Origin: Serpula lacrymans var. lacrymans S7.9
Taxonomy: Eukaryota > Basidiomycota > Agaricomycetes > Boletales > Serpulaceae
Direction of reading: 5' to 3'
Assembly: GCF_000218685.1 (NCBI RefSeq)
Contig: NW_006763294.1
Span: 2,056,126-2,120,125, forward strand
DNA length: 64,000 bases
Position numbers and translations under genes: made by a program. Positions 1 through 11,451 of this stretch are shown here, in pieces (position 1 is the stretch's first letter; the number at the start of each line of letters is the position of its first letter). Under the pieces are notes generated by a model. That model worked only from the letters and a program-made list of their open reading frames with translations, ran no database searches and was not told the DNA's origin.

Positions 1-241
1 CTGGCCATACGGGCTAGGCCCTATGACATCATCAGCCACTGCCTTCATCAACTGTATAGTACACATGTACAAACAACCTGTAGTAGTATATATACCCCAA
101 TAGATCCAGGAGACTCCTCAGCGAGTCCTCCTGTTGTATACCAACAAACTCTCTGCAGCTTAAGGGGTAACCACTCCCTCAAACATCTTCTTTATAGTGT
201 GTTCTTGTGTGCGCCAGAGTAACTAACTCTTGGTTGTTACA
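1..241 (+). repeat. LTR fragment, type 2 (Ty3/gypsy)
   Basis: This stretch matches 5985-6228 over its whole length with moderate divergence. Shared blocks include the actgtatagtacacatgtac block, a TATA-like gtatata, and the end in ttggttgttaca. The ACA end fits the TG...CA rule for LTRs. The left end lies outside or at the edge of the window. What follows is not an ordinary primer-binding site and leader but an abrupt entry into a gag zinc-knuckle tail, so this LTR and the internal region after it probably do not form one intact element. Confidence 0.7.
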
Positions 242-284
242 GTTTTTGTGTGTGGTTTTCTAACAACAGTTCTCATCATCGACA

Positions 285-416
285 CCGGTGCGGAGAAAAA
301 GGACATATGAGTTTCAAGTGCAAAGATGCACAAACAAAGAAACCCCAGTTTAATGTCCGAAAATTCTTAGAGAAGATGACAAAAGAGGAAAGAGAAAAAC
401 TCCTGGTGGGTTTTTA
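285..416 (+). pseudogene. gag C-terminal tail with zinc-knuckle remnant
   Basis: The translation reads CGEKGHMSFKC followed by a basic tail and a stop near 414. This is the second half of a retroviral-type CCHC zinc knuckle; the first cysteine that should sit three residues upstream is missing. The rest of gag is absent and is replaced by LTR-like sequence. The next roughly 540 bases (to 958) encode a low-complexity, lysine- and threonine-rich stretch (489-899) that could be a gag-protease linker but has no motif I recognise. Confidence 0.55.
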
Positions 417-958
417 AAGAGGCTAGCAGTACCGCATCAACTGGCTGCGCCCCAAAAAGACATTCCAAATCGATTTCTCCCTTTAACTGTGGAGACATGT
501 ATTTGTATTTTACCAGATAGCATTGAGAATAAATCTATTGAAAATCCACAGGCAAAGAAAGAAATTAGAAACAAAAGAGATGCAAACAAAAAAAGAAGCA
601 CAACCACAGCAGAAGCAGCGCATAGTGATGAGACGTCCACAGTTCCGACGGCGGGCAAATCACTAGAAAGTGCAGCTCCGACGGCGGATGCTAAGATTCC
701 TACACCCAATGCTGCAAGCTCTACGGAGACAAACACAACAGAGACTGTAGAAGAGAGGTCAGGAACCCCTTTAAATAAAAACCTAGAAAAAAAAGTATGG
801 ACCCCAGAATGGGTCGTAGACAGGCTTAGAGACCAAAAGGAAGAGAGATCTATTGGAACCTTGAGTGCCTGGACACACAAAAAAAAAGCAGAGAAGTAAC
901 TCATGCAAAAAGATGTTCATGAGTTACCAAGGAAGAAGCTGTACAAGCAATCATTGAA

Positions 959-1291
959 ATGGCCTCCCCTAAAAAGTACATTAGGGGCACCCAAGGCAAT
1001 CAAATGAATGTAATGTGCAAGCTTACTACCTTAGACACTCTGAAATCAGAAACAATCAAAGCACTATTGGACAGTGGATGTACCGGGAGTTGCATCAACC
1101 TACAATTTGTGAAAGATCAAGGATACAAAATAAGAAAGATACTGAGACCAATACCAGTCTACAATGCAGATGGTACTCTGAATACAAACGGAGCTATCAA
1201 AGAATTTGTAATACTACTTATGGAGATTAACAACCATATCAAAAAGATCAGTTTTGCGGTAACTAATCTAGTTACCGGAAGAATGTTCTTA
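959..1291 (+). pseudogene. Ty3/gypsy aspartic protease domain
   Basis: The translation contains ALLDSGCTGSCI, the D-S/T-G active-site signature of retropepsins, followed by the expected beta-strand region ending in GRMFL. The reading frame is interrupted at 1292 by a 221-bp insertion and resumes at 1516 with GHEWLTKHNPIIDW, the conserved segment between protease and reverse transcriptase in this class. The protease is therefore split but collinear across the insertion. Confidence 0.75.
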
Positions 1292-1512
1292 GTGTAGAAA
1301 TTATATTACATAAGCAAACTTTGGAGCTTCACCCGAAGATTTACTCTGTGATTACAACCGGCCTTTGGTGGCTATCATTGTCTTTCACATGATATTTACA
1401 TATGATTGTTATATAAGAAGCATGTATTTATGTTGTTATGACATTTGTTTTCCCCCAAGGAATCCTTCTCCCATGCCTGTTCCTGCGCCCTGAGGGACCA
1501 GATACCCAACAC
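1292..1512 (+). mobile_element. 221-bp MITE-like insertion with TTA target duplication
   Basis: TTA at 1289-1291 is repeated at 1513-1515 on the other side of this segment. Removing 221 bases plus one TTA restores an uninterrupted frame from GRMFL into GHEWLTKHNP. The ends begin GTGTAG and finish CAACAC, giving only a 4-base inverted match (GTGT/ACAC). A 3-bp TTA duplication is the hallmark of PIF/Harbinger-type insertions, but the terminal repeats are too short to assign a family. A GT-AG intron is unlikely, because splicing at the nearest AG would leave the frame shifted. Confidence 0.5.
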
Positions 1513-1515
1513 TTA

Positions 1516-3381
1516 GGACATGAATGGCTAACCAAGCACAATCCCATAATAGACTGGAAGGAATCACGGATATTATTTGAAAGATCCCCCAAAGAGTGTA
1601 AAGCACAGATCTGAATCTCTGATCCAGAGGAAGATCCTGACACGTTCTTTGATGAGCTAGACAGAGAGGCGGGAGAGAGATTGATTCAAGTAAATCTCAC
1701 AAATTTTGAAGACACTACCATAGATAACCAGTATTACCATATTCAAGCCCAAGGCACAACAGCACAACAGCTAGCTGAAGCCGCAGGTAAAGACAGAAAG
1801 AAGGTGGATTCAAAAAAAATAGTGCCCAAATATCTACATCAATACAAAGATGTATTTGGTAAAAAAGAGTTTGATGCACTACCAAAGAGAAGACAATGGG
1901 ATCATGCGATAAAGCTGATACCAGGAGATCACTCTCTTGATTGCAAAATCTATCTGTTAGCACGAGGAGAACAAGAAGAATTAGACGCATTCCTAAAAGA
2001 AAACTTAGAATCAGGAAGGATAAGATCATCCAAATCCCCATTTGCATCACCATTCTTCTTCATCAAAAAGAAAGACGGGAAGTTGAGACCGGTACAAGAC
2101 TACAGGAAGTTAAACAATATCACAATAAAAAACAGATATCCACTTTCATTGATAGGTGAACTGGTAGACAAGCTTAGTGGAGCAAAATACTTCACAAAGC
2201 TGGATATTAGGTGGGGATACAATAATATCCGTATAAAAGAGGGGGATGAGCCAAAAGCAGTGTTTAGAACAAATTGGGGACTATTTGAACCATTAGTAAT
2301 GTTCTTCGGACTTACTAACTCCCCTGCCATGTTCCAGACAATGATGAACACCTTGTTCAAAGAGTTGATAGATGAAAGGCCCGTGATCATATATCTAGAT
2401 TACATTATGATCTTTACAAAAGACATGGAAACACACCGAGCAACGACGCGACGTGTGCTAGAAATCCTGAGGAAAAACCATCTATATCTAAAACCAGAGA
2501 AATGTGATTTTGAACAAACATCAGTAGAATATCTGGGACTTATCATCTCAGAGAATGAAATCTGCATGGATCCGGTAAAGGTAGAAAGAATTAGCAAATG
2601 GCCAGAATGCAAAAACAAAAAGGATATTCAAGCATTTCTCGGCTTTGTTAACTTCTATAGAAGGTTTATAGAAGGATTTGGAGAAGTAGTGAAACTATTG
2701 ACCAAGTTAACGGGAAAAGAGGATTTCATTTGGGGAAATGAACAATGTGAAGCATTTGAAACATTAAAAATGTGTGTTGCTTCAGCCCCGGTGTTAGCCC
2801 TCCCGGTACCTCATGGTTAATACAAAGTGGAGGCAGATAGTAGTGACTTTGCAATGGGAGCTGTATTATCACAAAGACAAAAAGATGGCTGGAGACTGAT
2901 TGCATACCTCTCTAAAGCACTAAACCCCACAGAGCAGCTTCTAGCCATCATGACAGCGCTCAATGAATGGAGACACTATCTAATAGATGCAGAAGAGGAA
3001 TTTGAAATATGGACAGATCATCAAAATCTACTATATTTCAAAGAACCTAAGAAGTTGTATAGGTGACAGGCAAGATGGATGACTGAATTAAGTCAATACC
3101 ACTTCTTGATACACCACATACCTGGCCAAAAACATATCAAAGCAGATCTATTATCGAGGAGATCTGATCACAACAAAAAAGAAGATGATAACGAGAATAT
3201 AACACTGCTAGACAAAAAACTCTCCGTATGCATGATGCTAACCCCAGAACAAAGACAAAGAATAGCAGACAGCCAAGAAGAAGAGTTAACAGTAAGCAAG
3301 TGGATCAAGAAGAGGATGGGGAATGTGGATGACTTGATAAAAAAAATGAAGGGAAAAATAGAAAAGAGAGAAGATGGATAG
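1516..3381 (+). pseudogene. Reverse transcriptase and RNase H region
   Basis: Reverse transcriptase blocks are clear: KKKDGKLRPVQDYRKLN, KLDIRWGYNNIRI, FGLTNSPAMF and the palm motif, which here reads YLDY instead of YxDD. A connection region with FLGFVNFYRRFI and an RNase H domain (KVEADSSDFAMGAVLSQ, TDHQNLLYF) follow. In-frame stops occur in the 1616 region, at 2818-2820, 3064-3066 and 3379-3381; the last two replace conserved tryptophans and fit TGG to TGA/TAG changes. The altered palm motif and the stops show that this copy is dead. Confidence 0.85.
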
Positions 3382-4760
3382 TTTGAGGACGAAGGCTACA
3401 TAGTATTCAAAGGCAGAGTCTATGTACCAAGAGATGCCAAGTTGAGAGAGAAAATCATTAGATGTAATCATGACTCCACTATTGCAGGGCACCCAGGAAG
3501 ATATAAAACCAAAAAGCTGATAAGTCAAGAATACTGGTGGCCCTACGTGGACAGAGATATCACAAGATATGTGGATGGATGCAGGACCTGTTAAAGAACA
3601 AAGATGGATCATAAGAAGAAGGCATCACCACTCCATCCAAGTAAAATCCCATCAATACCATGGCAAATCATATTGGTAGATCTGATCGGACCACTACCCA
3701 AATCCATTGGTTATAATATGATCATGGCAGTAGTAGACAGATTCACCAAGATGATCAAAGTGATACCTACCCAGATGGAAATAACTTCTGAAGGAGTAGC
3801 AAGACTATTCAGAGACCATGTATTCAGAAACCACGGCATACCAGAAAAGATCATCTTGGATCAGGGACCACAGTTTGTTTCCACATTCATGAAAGATCTT
3901 CACATGCTACTCAAAATAGAAGAAAACCCATTGACGGTGTGGCATCCACAAACAGATGGACAAACGGAGAGAATTAATCAGGAGATAGAACAATGTCTTT
4001 GAATCTTTGTTAATCATAAACAAGACAATTGGGTAGAATGGCTTACCCTAGCTGAATTCTCATACAATAATAAACCATATTCCGCAACTGGCTATAGTCC
4101 ATTCTATCTCAATCAAGGCCATCACCCAAGAACACAAGAAGAAACAAGAGTAAGAAATGAGAGTGCGGAGGAATTTGTGAAAAAAAATGACAGAAACAAG
4201 GAGAAAGGCAGAAGAATCATTAAAAAAAGCGGCAGAACAGATGAAAAAGCAGTACAATAAAAAGAAAAGAGAAGCAGTAGAATGCAAAGTAGGAGACAAA
4301 GTCTATGTAGAAGCAACAAACATTTCGACTGATAGACCAACCAAGAAATTGGATGATAAACGACATGGTCCGTTCAAAATTACAGAAAAGATAGGCAAAT
4401 CAGCTTACAAGCTACTATTACCACCTACATGGTGAACTATTCACCCAGTCTTTAACAAGACAAAACTCACACCATACCATGAACCTAAATTCCCTTCTCA
4501 AGAAAAACCAAAACCGATACCACCGGTGATAGTGGACGGACAGAAAGAGTACAAAGTTGAAGAAGTTCTAGACTCACGTCTAAAAAGAGGCAAATTGGAA
4601 TGTCTAGTACATTGGAAAAATTATCCAAAAGAGGAACGCACATGGGAACCCAAAAATCACCTTACTAATTCACCTAAACTGGTAGAATTATTCCACTCAA
4701 AAAACCCTAATGCACCTTGTCGGATACAATTTCAACTACACTTCCAACCCTTCAAAAACT
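3382..4760 (+). pseudogene. Integrase and chromodomain region
   Basis: The zinc-binding N-terminus is recognisable up to GCRTC, then comes a stop near 3592. The catalytic core is visible (LVDLIGPLP, VVDRFTKM, LDQGPQFVS, HPQTDGQTERINQEIEQ), with a stop at 4000-4002. A frameshift in an A-run near 4180 precedes the C-terminal part (VGDKVYVEA, GPFKITEKIG). After a stop at 4434-4436 comes a chromodomain (YKVEEVLDSRLKRGKLECL, VHWKNYPKEERTWEP). A terminal chromodomain marks the chromodomain branch of Ty3/gypsy and is thought to bias insertion toward chromatin. Confidence 0.85.
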
Positions 4761-4853
4761 TCACTGAAACTAGAGTATGTAAACAACTGTTCAATTGGGA
4801 ATCTGGCAAACTTGACCCTCACTTTCGAGACGAAAGTCTTAAGGAGGGGGTAA

Positions 4854-5185
4854 TGTCATGATTTGAGCCATTGAAAGTCTCATCTAATCTATAGAGTTCC
4901 AAAATCCTATCTCATCATGTGACCTTATTGTCACATAATCACATACATAGTAATGCTTATCTTATCTCGTCACCTGACCTTACAGTCACCTGACCAAGTC
5001 TGGACCATGATGCAAACACATCAGTCAGCGCCTCATGGCTGACCCACAGAACATATATAAACAGTTACTCATGTACATATTTTCCCCAGTTGTTGATTAC
5101 TTCTTTACATCAATATTTGATGCTACTTGATTGATTTTGAGACTTACACCTCTGTTAGTTCAACAAAAGGTGTAGGAATCTAACA
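4854..5185 (+). repeat. 3' LTR of element 1
   Basis: This 332-base segment begins TGTCATG directly after a polypurine tract and ends ATCTAACA, so it has TG...CA termini. It contains a TATA-like acatatataaac near 5050. It differs from the type 2 LTRs at 1-241 and 5985-6228. Sequence of another gypsy element begins immediately downstream. Confidence 0.65.
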
Positions 5186-5189
5186 TTCT

Positions 5190-5485
5190 GCAGACTCACA
5201 AATTCACCAGCAATGTTTAAAACAATGATGGACGCACTATTCAAAGATTTGATTGATGACAAAAAGGTTGTAATATACCTCAATGATATCATGATTTTCA
5301 CAGAAACAATTGAGGAACATCAGGCAATGATGCACTGAGTACTTGATATTTTAAGAAAGAACCACCTATATCTGAAACTGGAAAAATGTGATTTCAAAGA
5401 AACCTTGGTAGAATATATTAGTCTAATAATATCACAAAACAAAATCTGTATGGACCCGATCAAAGTAGAAGGGATTCTAGACTGG
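5190..5485 (+). pseudogene. Reverse transcriptase fragment of gypsy element 2
   Basis: The translation begins LTNSPAMFKTMMDALF and runs through a palm motif reading YLND, then the HLYLKLEKCDF and WPEC blocks. It is related to but distinct from the equivalent part of element 1. A TGA stop at about 5337-5339 interrupts it, and the palm aspartate is replaced by asparagine (GAT to AAT). After WPEC the sequence jumps straight to the integrase C-terminus, so RNase H and most of integrase are deleted. Confidence 0.75.
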
Positions 5486-5490
5486 CCAGA

Positions 5491-5984
5491 ATGCAAGATC
5501 ATGGACACTCTAAAGCCCCTGATTACATGGTTGGCGACCTGGTCTGGTTAGATACCGACCACTTGAAATTGAAAGGTCAGCAGTCTAGAAAACTGACCAA
5601 AAAGTGGATTGGACCTTACCAGATTAAGGAATTCAAGCCAAATGCGGTGGAGCTGGAACTCCCAAAAAGAATGAGGGTAGTACCCATGGTCAATATTAGC
5701 TATGTGAAACCCTACAAAGGACCGCTACCAGAACAGCATGTAGACCAGCCCGGACCGGTTGTAGTCACCCAGGAAGGTGAAGAAGAGTTTGAGGTTGAAG
5801 GGGTGGTGGATGCACGCTTGAAGTGAGGAAAATTAGAGTTTCTAGTTCTCTGGAAAGGCTATGGAGATGAGGACAGAATGTAGGAACCAGAAACCCATCT
5901 GGACAATTCCTGCAATACTGTTCACAACTTCTATTCTAAGAATCCCTCAGCTCCTAGGAAGCTCAGAGGTATGGATTAGGAGCT
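5491..5984 (+). pseudogene. Integrase C-terminus and chromodomain fragment of gypsy element 2
   Basis: The translation shows the C-terminal integrase region (MVGDLVWLDTDHL, KLTKKWIGPYQI, ELPKRMRVVPMVNISYVKPY) and then a chromodomain (EEFEVEGVVDARLK). The chromodomain is cut by TGA at 5824-5826 and by TAG where a tryptophan is expected (near 5881). Stops at conserved W and R positions fit C-to-T or G-to-A changes. It is joined directly to the truncated reverse transcriptase upstream and leads into the type 2 LTR downstream. Confidence 0.75.
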
Positions 5985-6228
5985 GGTCACAAGGGCTGCA
6001 CCCTATGACATTATCAACCACTATCTTTATCAACTGTATAGTACACATGTACAAATAGTCTGTAGATGTATATAAACCCCAATAAATCAAAGAGACTCCT
6101 CAGCAAGTCCTCCTGTTGATTACCCTCAATTAACTTGGTCCTACCATAATGGAGTTTATCCACTCCTTCACTCACCCATTTTGCTTGTCTTATATGTGCA
6201 CCAGAGTATCTAAACTTTGGTTGTAACA
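5985..6228 (+). repeat. 3' LTR of type 2 (gypsy element 2)
   Basis: Collinear with 1-241: gccctatgac/caccctatgac, then actgtatagtacacatgtac, a TATA-like tgtatataaacccc, agactcctcagc, and an end in ttggttgtaaca. The pair at 1-241 and 5985-6228 could be the two LTRs of one element interrupted by element 1, or two separate copies. Confidence 0.65.
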
Positions 6229-7097
6229 GTAGGGATACAAGCAGGAGCCAAAAACAATGTGTTGACAAGTCATTTTTTTGACCCCATTGCTGGCAATGTG
6301 ATCAATCATTATGTGTTCTCTTGATAATGATGAGCTTTATCTAAGTCTATCTGTCTCTCAATAATGTTAAGTCTTGCCCAATAGCAACAAGTTTCTCCAT
6401 GACTCTCCTCTTACCAACAGCATATAATGCAAGGAAAATAAGACTACCTAATATAATATGATATTAGTTAATGGAGGGATGGAGGGTCAGTTTCTAAGCT
6501 AGCCCCAACTAAGCAGTCTCGCTGGGCCTTGCAAGGTTTTGGCAAAAATTAGATGTTGGGACTAGGAATTTCAGACCAAAGACATCATGGCCACACGAAA
6601 GGACTGCAACCTCAGAAATTGAGTGGAACTCTACTTGATGCAGGTAAATTGACCATCCTGTGTATCATGATTAACGCCGCCATTGGGTGAGTAGAGAGTG
6701 CAATATGTAAATAAAATATTTGGAATTAGTACCGTGAATCAACGATGACAAGGACAGTCTAAGGTTTAAAGCAGATCCACATCAAATATTGTTATCCACC
6801 AGTGACCAGTGAGCACGCATGAACGCGATGCAGTGTGTTGAGCGTAGATGAGATGTAAGTTTGGAGGATTATTTTGATGGGGTGAAAATGGGAAAGGCTA
6901 GGATGGAGGCCATCATCGCCTACCGCTGGGACCTCACGCTTTCCAAAATGCCACATTCTCTATTTCCCTTATCTCCACCCCTTCATACTCCCCATTCCAC
7001 CCATGCTCATTCGTCGTACCCCTTCCATCCCGAGCTGCACATCTTCACCTCTTCCACTCTGACGACCTTACCAGACGACCACCATTCACAATCTGCA
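6229..7097. other. No gene seen; spacer between transposon relics and core genes
   Basis: AT-rich sequence without a supported gene. A plus-strand open frame at 6861-7175 has no recognisable motif and overlaps the 3' end of the ferredoxin gene on the other strand, so I do not call it. Confidence 0.5.
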
Positions 7098-8051
<954 letters not shown>

Positions 8052-8454
8052 GAGTGGTCTTGTATAGACAGTCAAAAAGTTTCGTTCTTTCTTAGCAAAC
8101 GTCTGAGGTCAGCATTTTCGGATTTACGCTTCCGATGTGACTAATCTAGGTGACTGCCGAGCGTGACGTGTCAGGCAATAAACCCGCACGCTCTCAAAAT
8201 ATTTCTTTAGGGGCTACTCAAAGTGTTTGTTTTGACTCAAAATATGCAGTAGCTCTACAGAGCCATTATTATTTTACCTGTCACCCCAGTGAGAGCTGGA
8301 TAATGAGCCAACACAATAGACTGATTCTGACCAAAACCAAAAGCCATCTCGTGTAAGATGTGAAGGCAATAAGTCGTGTTTGCATTTAGTACATGAGTTC
8401 AAAGTCATCCAGCTTGCCTTTGAAATTGAACTCCCGGAACTTAAAAAGGTGCTG
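8052..8454. other. Intergenic spacer, presumed ferredoxin promoter
   Basis: 403 bp between the start of the ferredoxin gene and the stop of the biotin ligase gene, both on the minus strand. A short plus-strand frame at 8150-8356 shows no family resemblance. I see no convincing regulatory motif. Confidence 0.4.
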
Positions 8455-11199
8455 CTAAGCCTTGACGCGTATCATACCCGCCATTAGATCGAAACTATTC
8501 CCGTCGGGCTGGAGGTCGATATATCTCCCTCCTTCTGACTCCCCTCCTCCAGAACCTAGACCAAACCCTACCCGCTCCGGAATGGTCCTTAGAAGCCCGT
8601 GATCAGGAGTGATTCCAACAATACGGACAATCGTAGGCGGAGTAGTTGTCGTCAGTGTGACAATTTGGTCGCTATTCAGTGATTATTTAGCTTTCAAGTC
8701 GAAAGGCAACATCCCATTAGAAGACTCACGAATGCATCCACCTCTTCAAGTAAAGTTCCATAAACGGATCGAACGAGCCTCCATTATTCAAAAAGTCGGT
8801 CCACATCACGTCGAAAGTAGCAATGATCGAGGCGGCTGTGTGCTCGATGGTAAGTTTTGTTTGGGCTGCTTTGGTATGTGAAGAAGGCTCTGCAGATGCA
8901 TCTGGAGAGGGGCACAAGGATGGTTCTGATGTGGACGTATTCTTTGGCGTAGACCTAGGCGCATGTCCAGAATCGAATGTATGTAATACGTCATCAACCT
9001 CAACCACCTTGTCTGGCCTTAAATCGGGTGGTAACAGCTGTGCAATGGAGGCAAGGGGAGGAAGGGAAAGAACATTCAGGCCAATCCCTGTGAGAATTAA
9101 TGATTAGATCTATGCTGGTGGGTGGGAAGAGACTCAAATGGTTAGTGTAGACGTAGATGAAATGTCGACATAATTGTAATGGCACACAAAGCGGACAATA
9201 AAAGGAAGAAAGAGTAAGAAGAGAATACACGTTGTACATGCAGCCAACGAGAACCTAGCCATTGAGGATGACTCACCGACAACAATATCTACTTTCCCAC
9301 CTCCGAAACTTGAATTCACAAGAACGCCCCCAATCTTCTTCCTCTCCACTCCTTTCTCGGTATCGAGTTCGACATAAATATCATTTGGCCACTTTATTTT
9401 CACCTTATCCGCCAGTCCACTGGATAAACGAGCACTGGAGGCAGTACTACTGGTCCCGCTTCCTAGCGCCTTAAAGACCGCACGAACGCCCTCAACGACG
9501 GCAAGCGCCGCCAGGTATTGAACAAATACCAAACGATTAGCACTCGTTATGCCTTGAGCACCGCTGCGGTCCCACCCAAACTGAGGGCCCAAGGCAGCCC
9601 GCAAAGAAAAGCTCATCATCAGACAGCCCCCAGGAGATACCCATTCGTTTTTACCACGACCTCTCCCCTGAAGCTGATAGGAGGCAATGGAAAGGAGAGG
9701 GACAGGGTGCCCGGAGAGAAAGCGAGGGTTTCTGATCAGAGTGAAAGTAACGTGACAGTATGTCGATGGGGTGCAGTTTAATTTTGATGAAGATTGCGTT
9801 GTGTAGCACGAGACGGAAGATGAGCGCGAGAAAGGTAAAAACAAAGTCAGCTCAAAATGTCAAGCACCTGGAGCTACACCAGGGATAAAGGGAAATGGAA
9901 AAAAATGAACTCACTTGTCGAACATCGTCTGCGTACTCGTAACGAGGGGACCATAGAGGAGCAGGTCACCCAAGCTCCAGCCGTTGTCAGGAGTATTATC
10001 ATCGAGAGCATTTACTTCCACCCTTGCGTCCTGTAGTGCCTCAAAGAAGACACTAGAATCGAAGAGAGGGGTGTAACTGGAAGGGGGGAGAGAAAGGATG
10101 ATGTGCTTTGCGGTTGTGTCTGCTGTCTTGTTGTCTGAAGAAGCGGTAGAAGAACCTTAGTTCGAAGGGGGGCTGAGGTGAACATCAGCCATATTTTCTC
10201 ACCTTTTTCAGCCATGTGGAAGTAGAACGTATCATCCGTGTCTTCTAACACCTGCGGGGATTTACCTGTAGTAGAGTGAGACGCAGGGAAAAGTGCTCTG
10301 ATGAAATCTTGGACTATTTCAGGTTCCTTCGGACGCGAGAAAAGAAACTGGGGAAGAGGGTGTGATAACGTGGGTTTTGAAGTTATCGTTGCTGGTTTGG
10401 ATGCATTGGAAGGATGCACGTCTGAAGCGGGGACGAGTATTCCGAGGGATTGGAGAGCATGAGTAAGAGCAGGAAGTAACGGACGAATCTGCTCTTGAGC
10501 TTGAGATCCGTTGGACGGGACAGAAGACACAAAAGCAGCATCCGGCGACGTTATAGTAGAAGGTAAATCAACTCTTTCAGCCCAAAATGCAGCTTTTCCG
10601 CTTCCAATACTCATTTGAAGGCCAGCGATCGCGTTTGATGGCTCGAAACGTGCAAGGACAGTGAGATTGGACATATTCTCGAGGTTTGTGACCTCCGATT
10701 CAAATTCGGATTCGCTGTTAGGCTGTGGAGAGGAAGAATGCACAGGGAGTGCAAGCGTAGTTCCCGATTCAAGGATGTGAACATGAGTTGAAGGCGTCTC
10801 AGTTGAAGGAGAGAACGAACGAGGGTAGACAGTATTACCCGACTTTTTGTCGTGCAGCCTAAATTGCTTGCCGTCTCTCAGCATACTCAGATCAGATCCA
10901 AATCCAGGTGCTGATCCACTCTTTCCTACATCATACCCTAATCCGAGCACAGATCCTCCAGATTCCACATACTTTTCCACCACTCCCGCTGCATTTCCTG
11001 TCAGCGAGGTTGCCTCTTGGTGTCTAGTCGGGGAGGCTGTAAGTACGAAGAGCGCGCAGGATGGCTGCCAGGGTTGCGTGAGCAAGGAGTCAGTCGAGAT
11101 TGGCTGAACGGTGTAATGCGGAACAAGAATACGTTTGAGCGTTGTGATAGTCTGGTGGATTTCAGGCGATTGGACGTCGGCGTATACTAACACATTCAT
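8455..11199 (-). CDS. BPL1: Biotin--protein ligase
   Basis: Attaches biotin to carboxylases through biotinyl-AMP. The fungal eukaryotic form has an N-terminal glutamine-amidotransferase-like domain, visible from MNVLVYADVQSPE through GGSVLGLGYDVG. The catalytic domain follows: LLLYGPLVTSTQTMFDK, then GRGRGKNEWVSPGGCLMMS (the nucleotide-binding signature), KIKWPNDIYVEL and KKIGGVLVNSSF. The C-terminal domain ends ...DLMAGMIRVKA at the stop (8455-8457). Several short introns interrupt it, one at about 10152-10198 inside a frame that otherwise stays open. The ATG at 11197-11199 begins the conserved N-terminus. Same strand as, and 253 bp downstream of, the nuclease gene. Confidence 0.93.
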
Positions 11200-11451
11200 A
11201 GCTGTTCTAGCGCAAACAGGTCATGGTGGAATCATGATATCGATATCCCATTCAGTCACGCGTCGATAACACGTGACGTAACACCAATACCGTGACAGCA
11301 AGTGCTTGAATGAAAAGACTCTTCTGCTCTAAGAGACTAAAACGACACGAGTCCGCATTCTATAGCAAGCGCTCGATAATGAAAATTCCTCGTTATTTGA
11401 TAGCGGAAAGTTACGTATAGTGGAATAAGTACTCATCATCAGAGACACCAG

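Larger units (their letters stand above)
242..5185 (+). mobile_element. Degenerate Ty3/gypsy chromodomain retrotransposon (element 1)
   Basis: In order the region shows a gag zinc-knuckle tail, an aspartic protease, reverse transcriptase, RNase H, integrase, a chromodomain, a polypurine tract (aaggaggggg, 4841-4850) and a 3' LTR at 4854-5185. This is the pol order of Ty3/gypsy chromodomain elements. The coding region is broken by several in-frame stops, at least one frameshift and a 221-bp insertion. No matching 5' LTR of the 4854-5185 type is present, so the element is 5'-truncated as well as mutated. It cannot encode a working polyprotein. Confidence 0.88.

Noticed and set aside
437..904. 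Minus-strand hydrophobic open frame opposite the gypsy linker
   Set aside because: It is antisense to the low-complexity linker; its phenylalanine- and valine-rich text is a complement artefact.
1292..1516. Interpreting the protease interruption as a GT-AG intron
   Set aside because: Splicing at the nearest AG leaves the downstream frame shifted into a stop, whereas removing 221 bp plus one TTA restores it.
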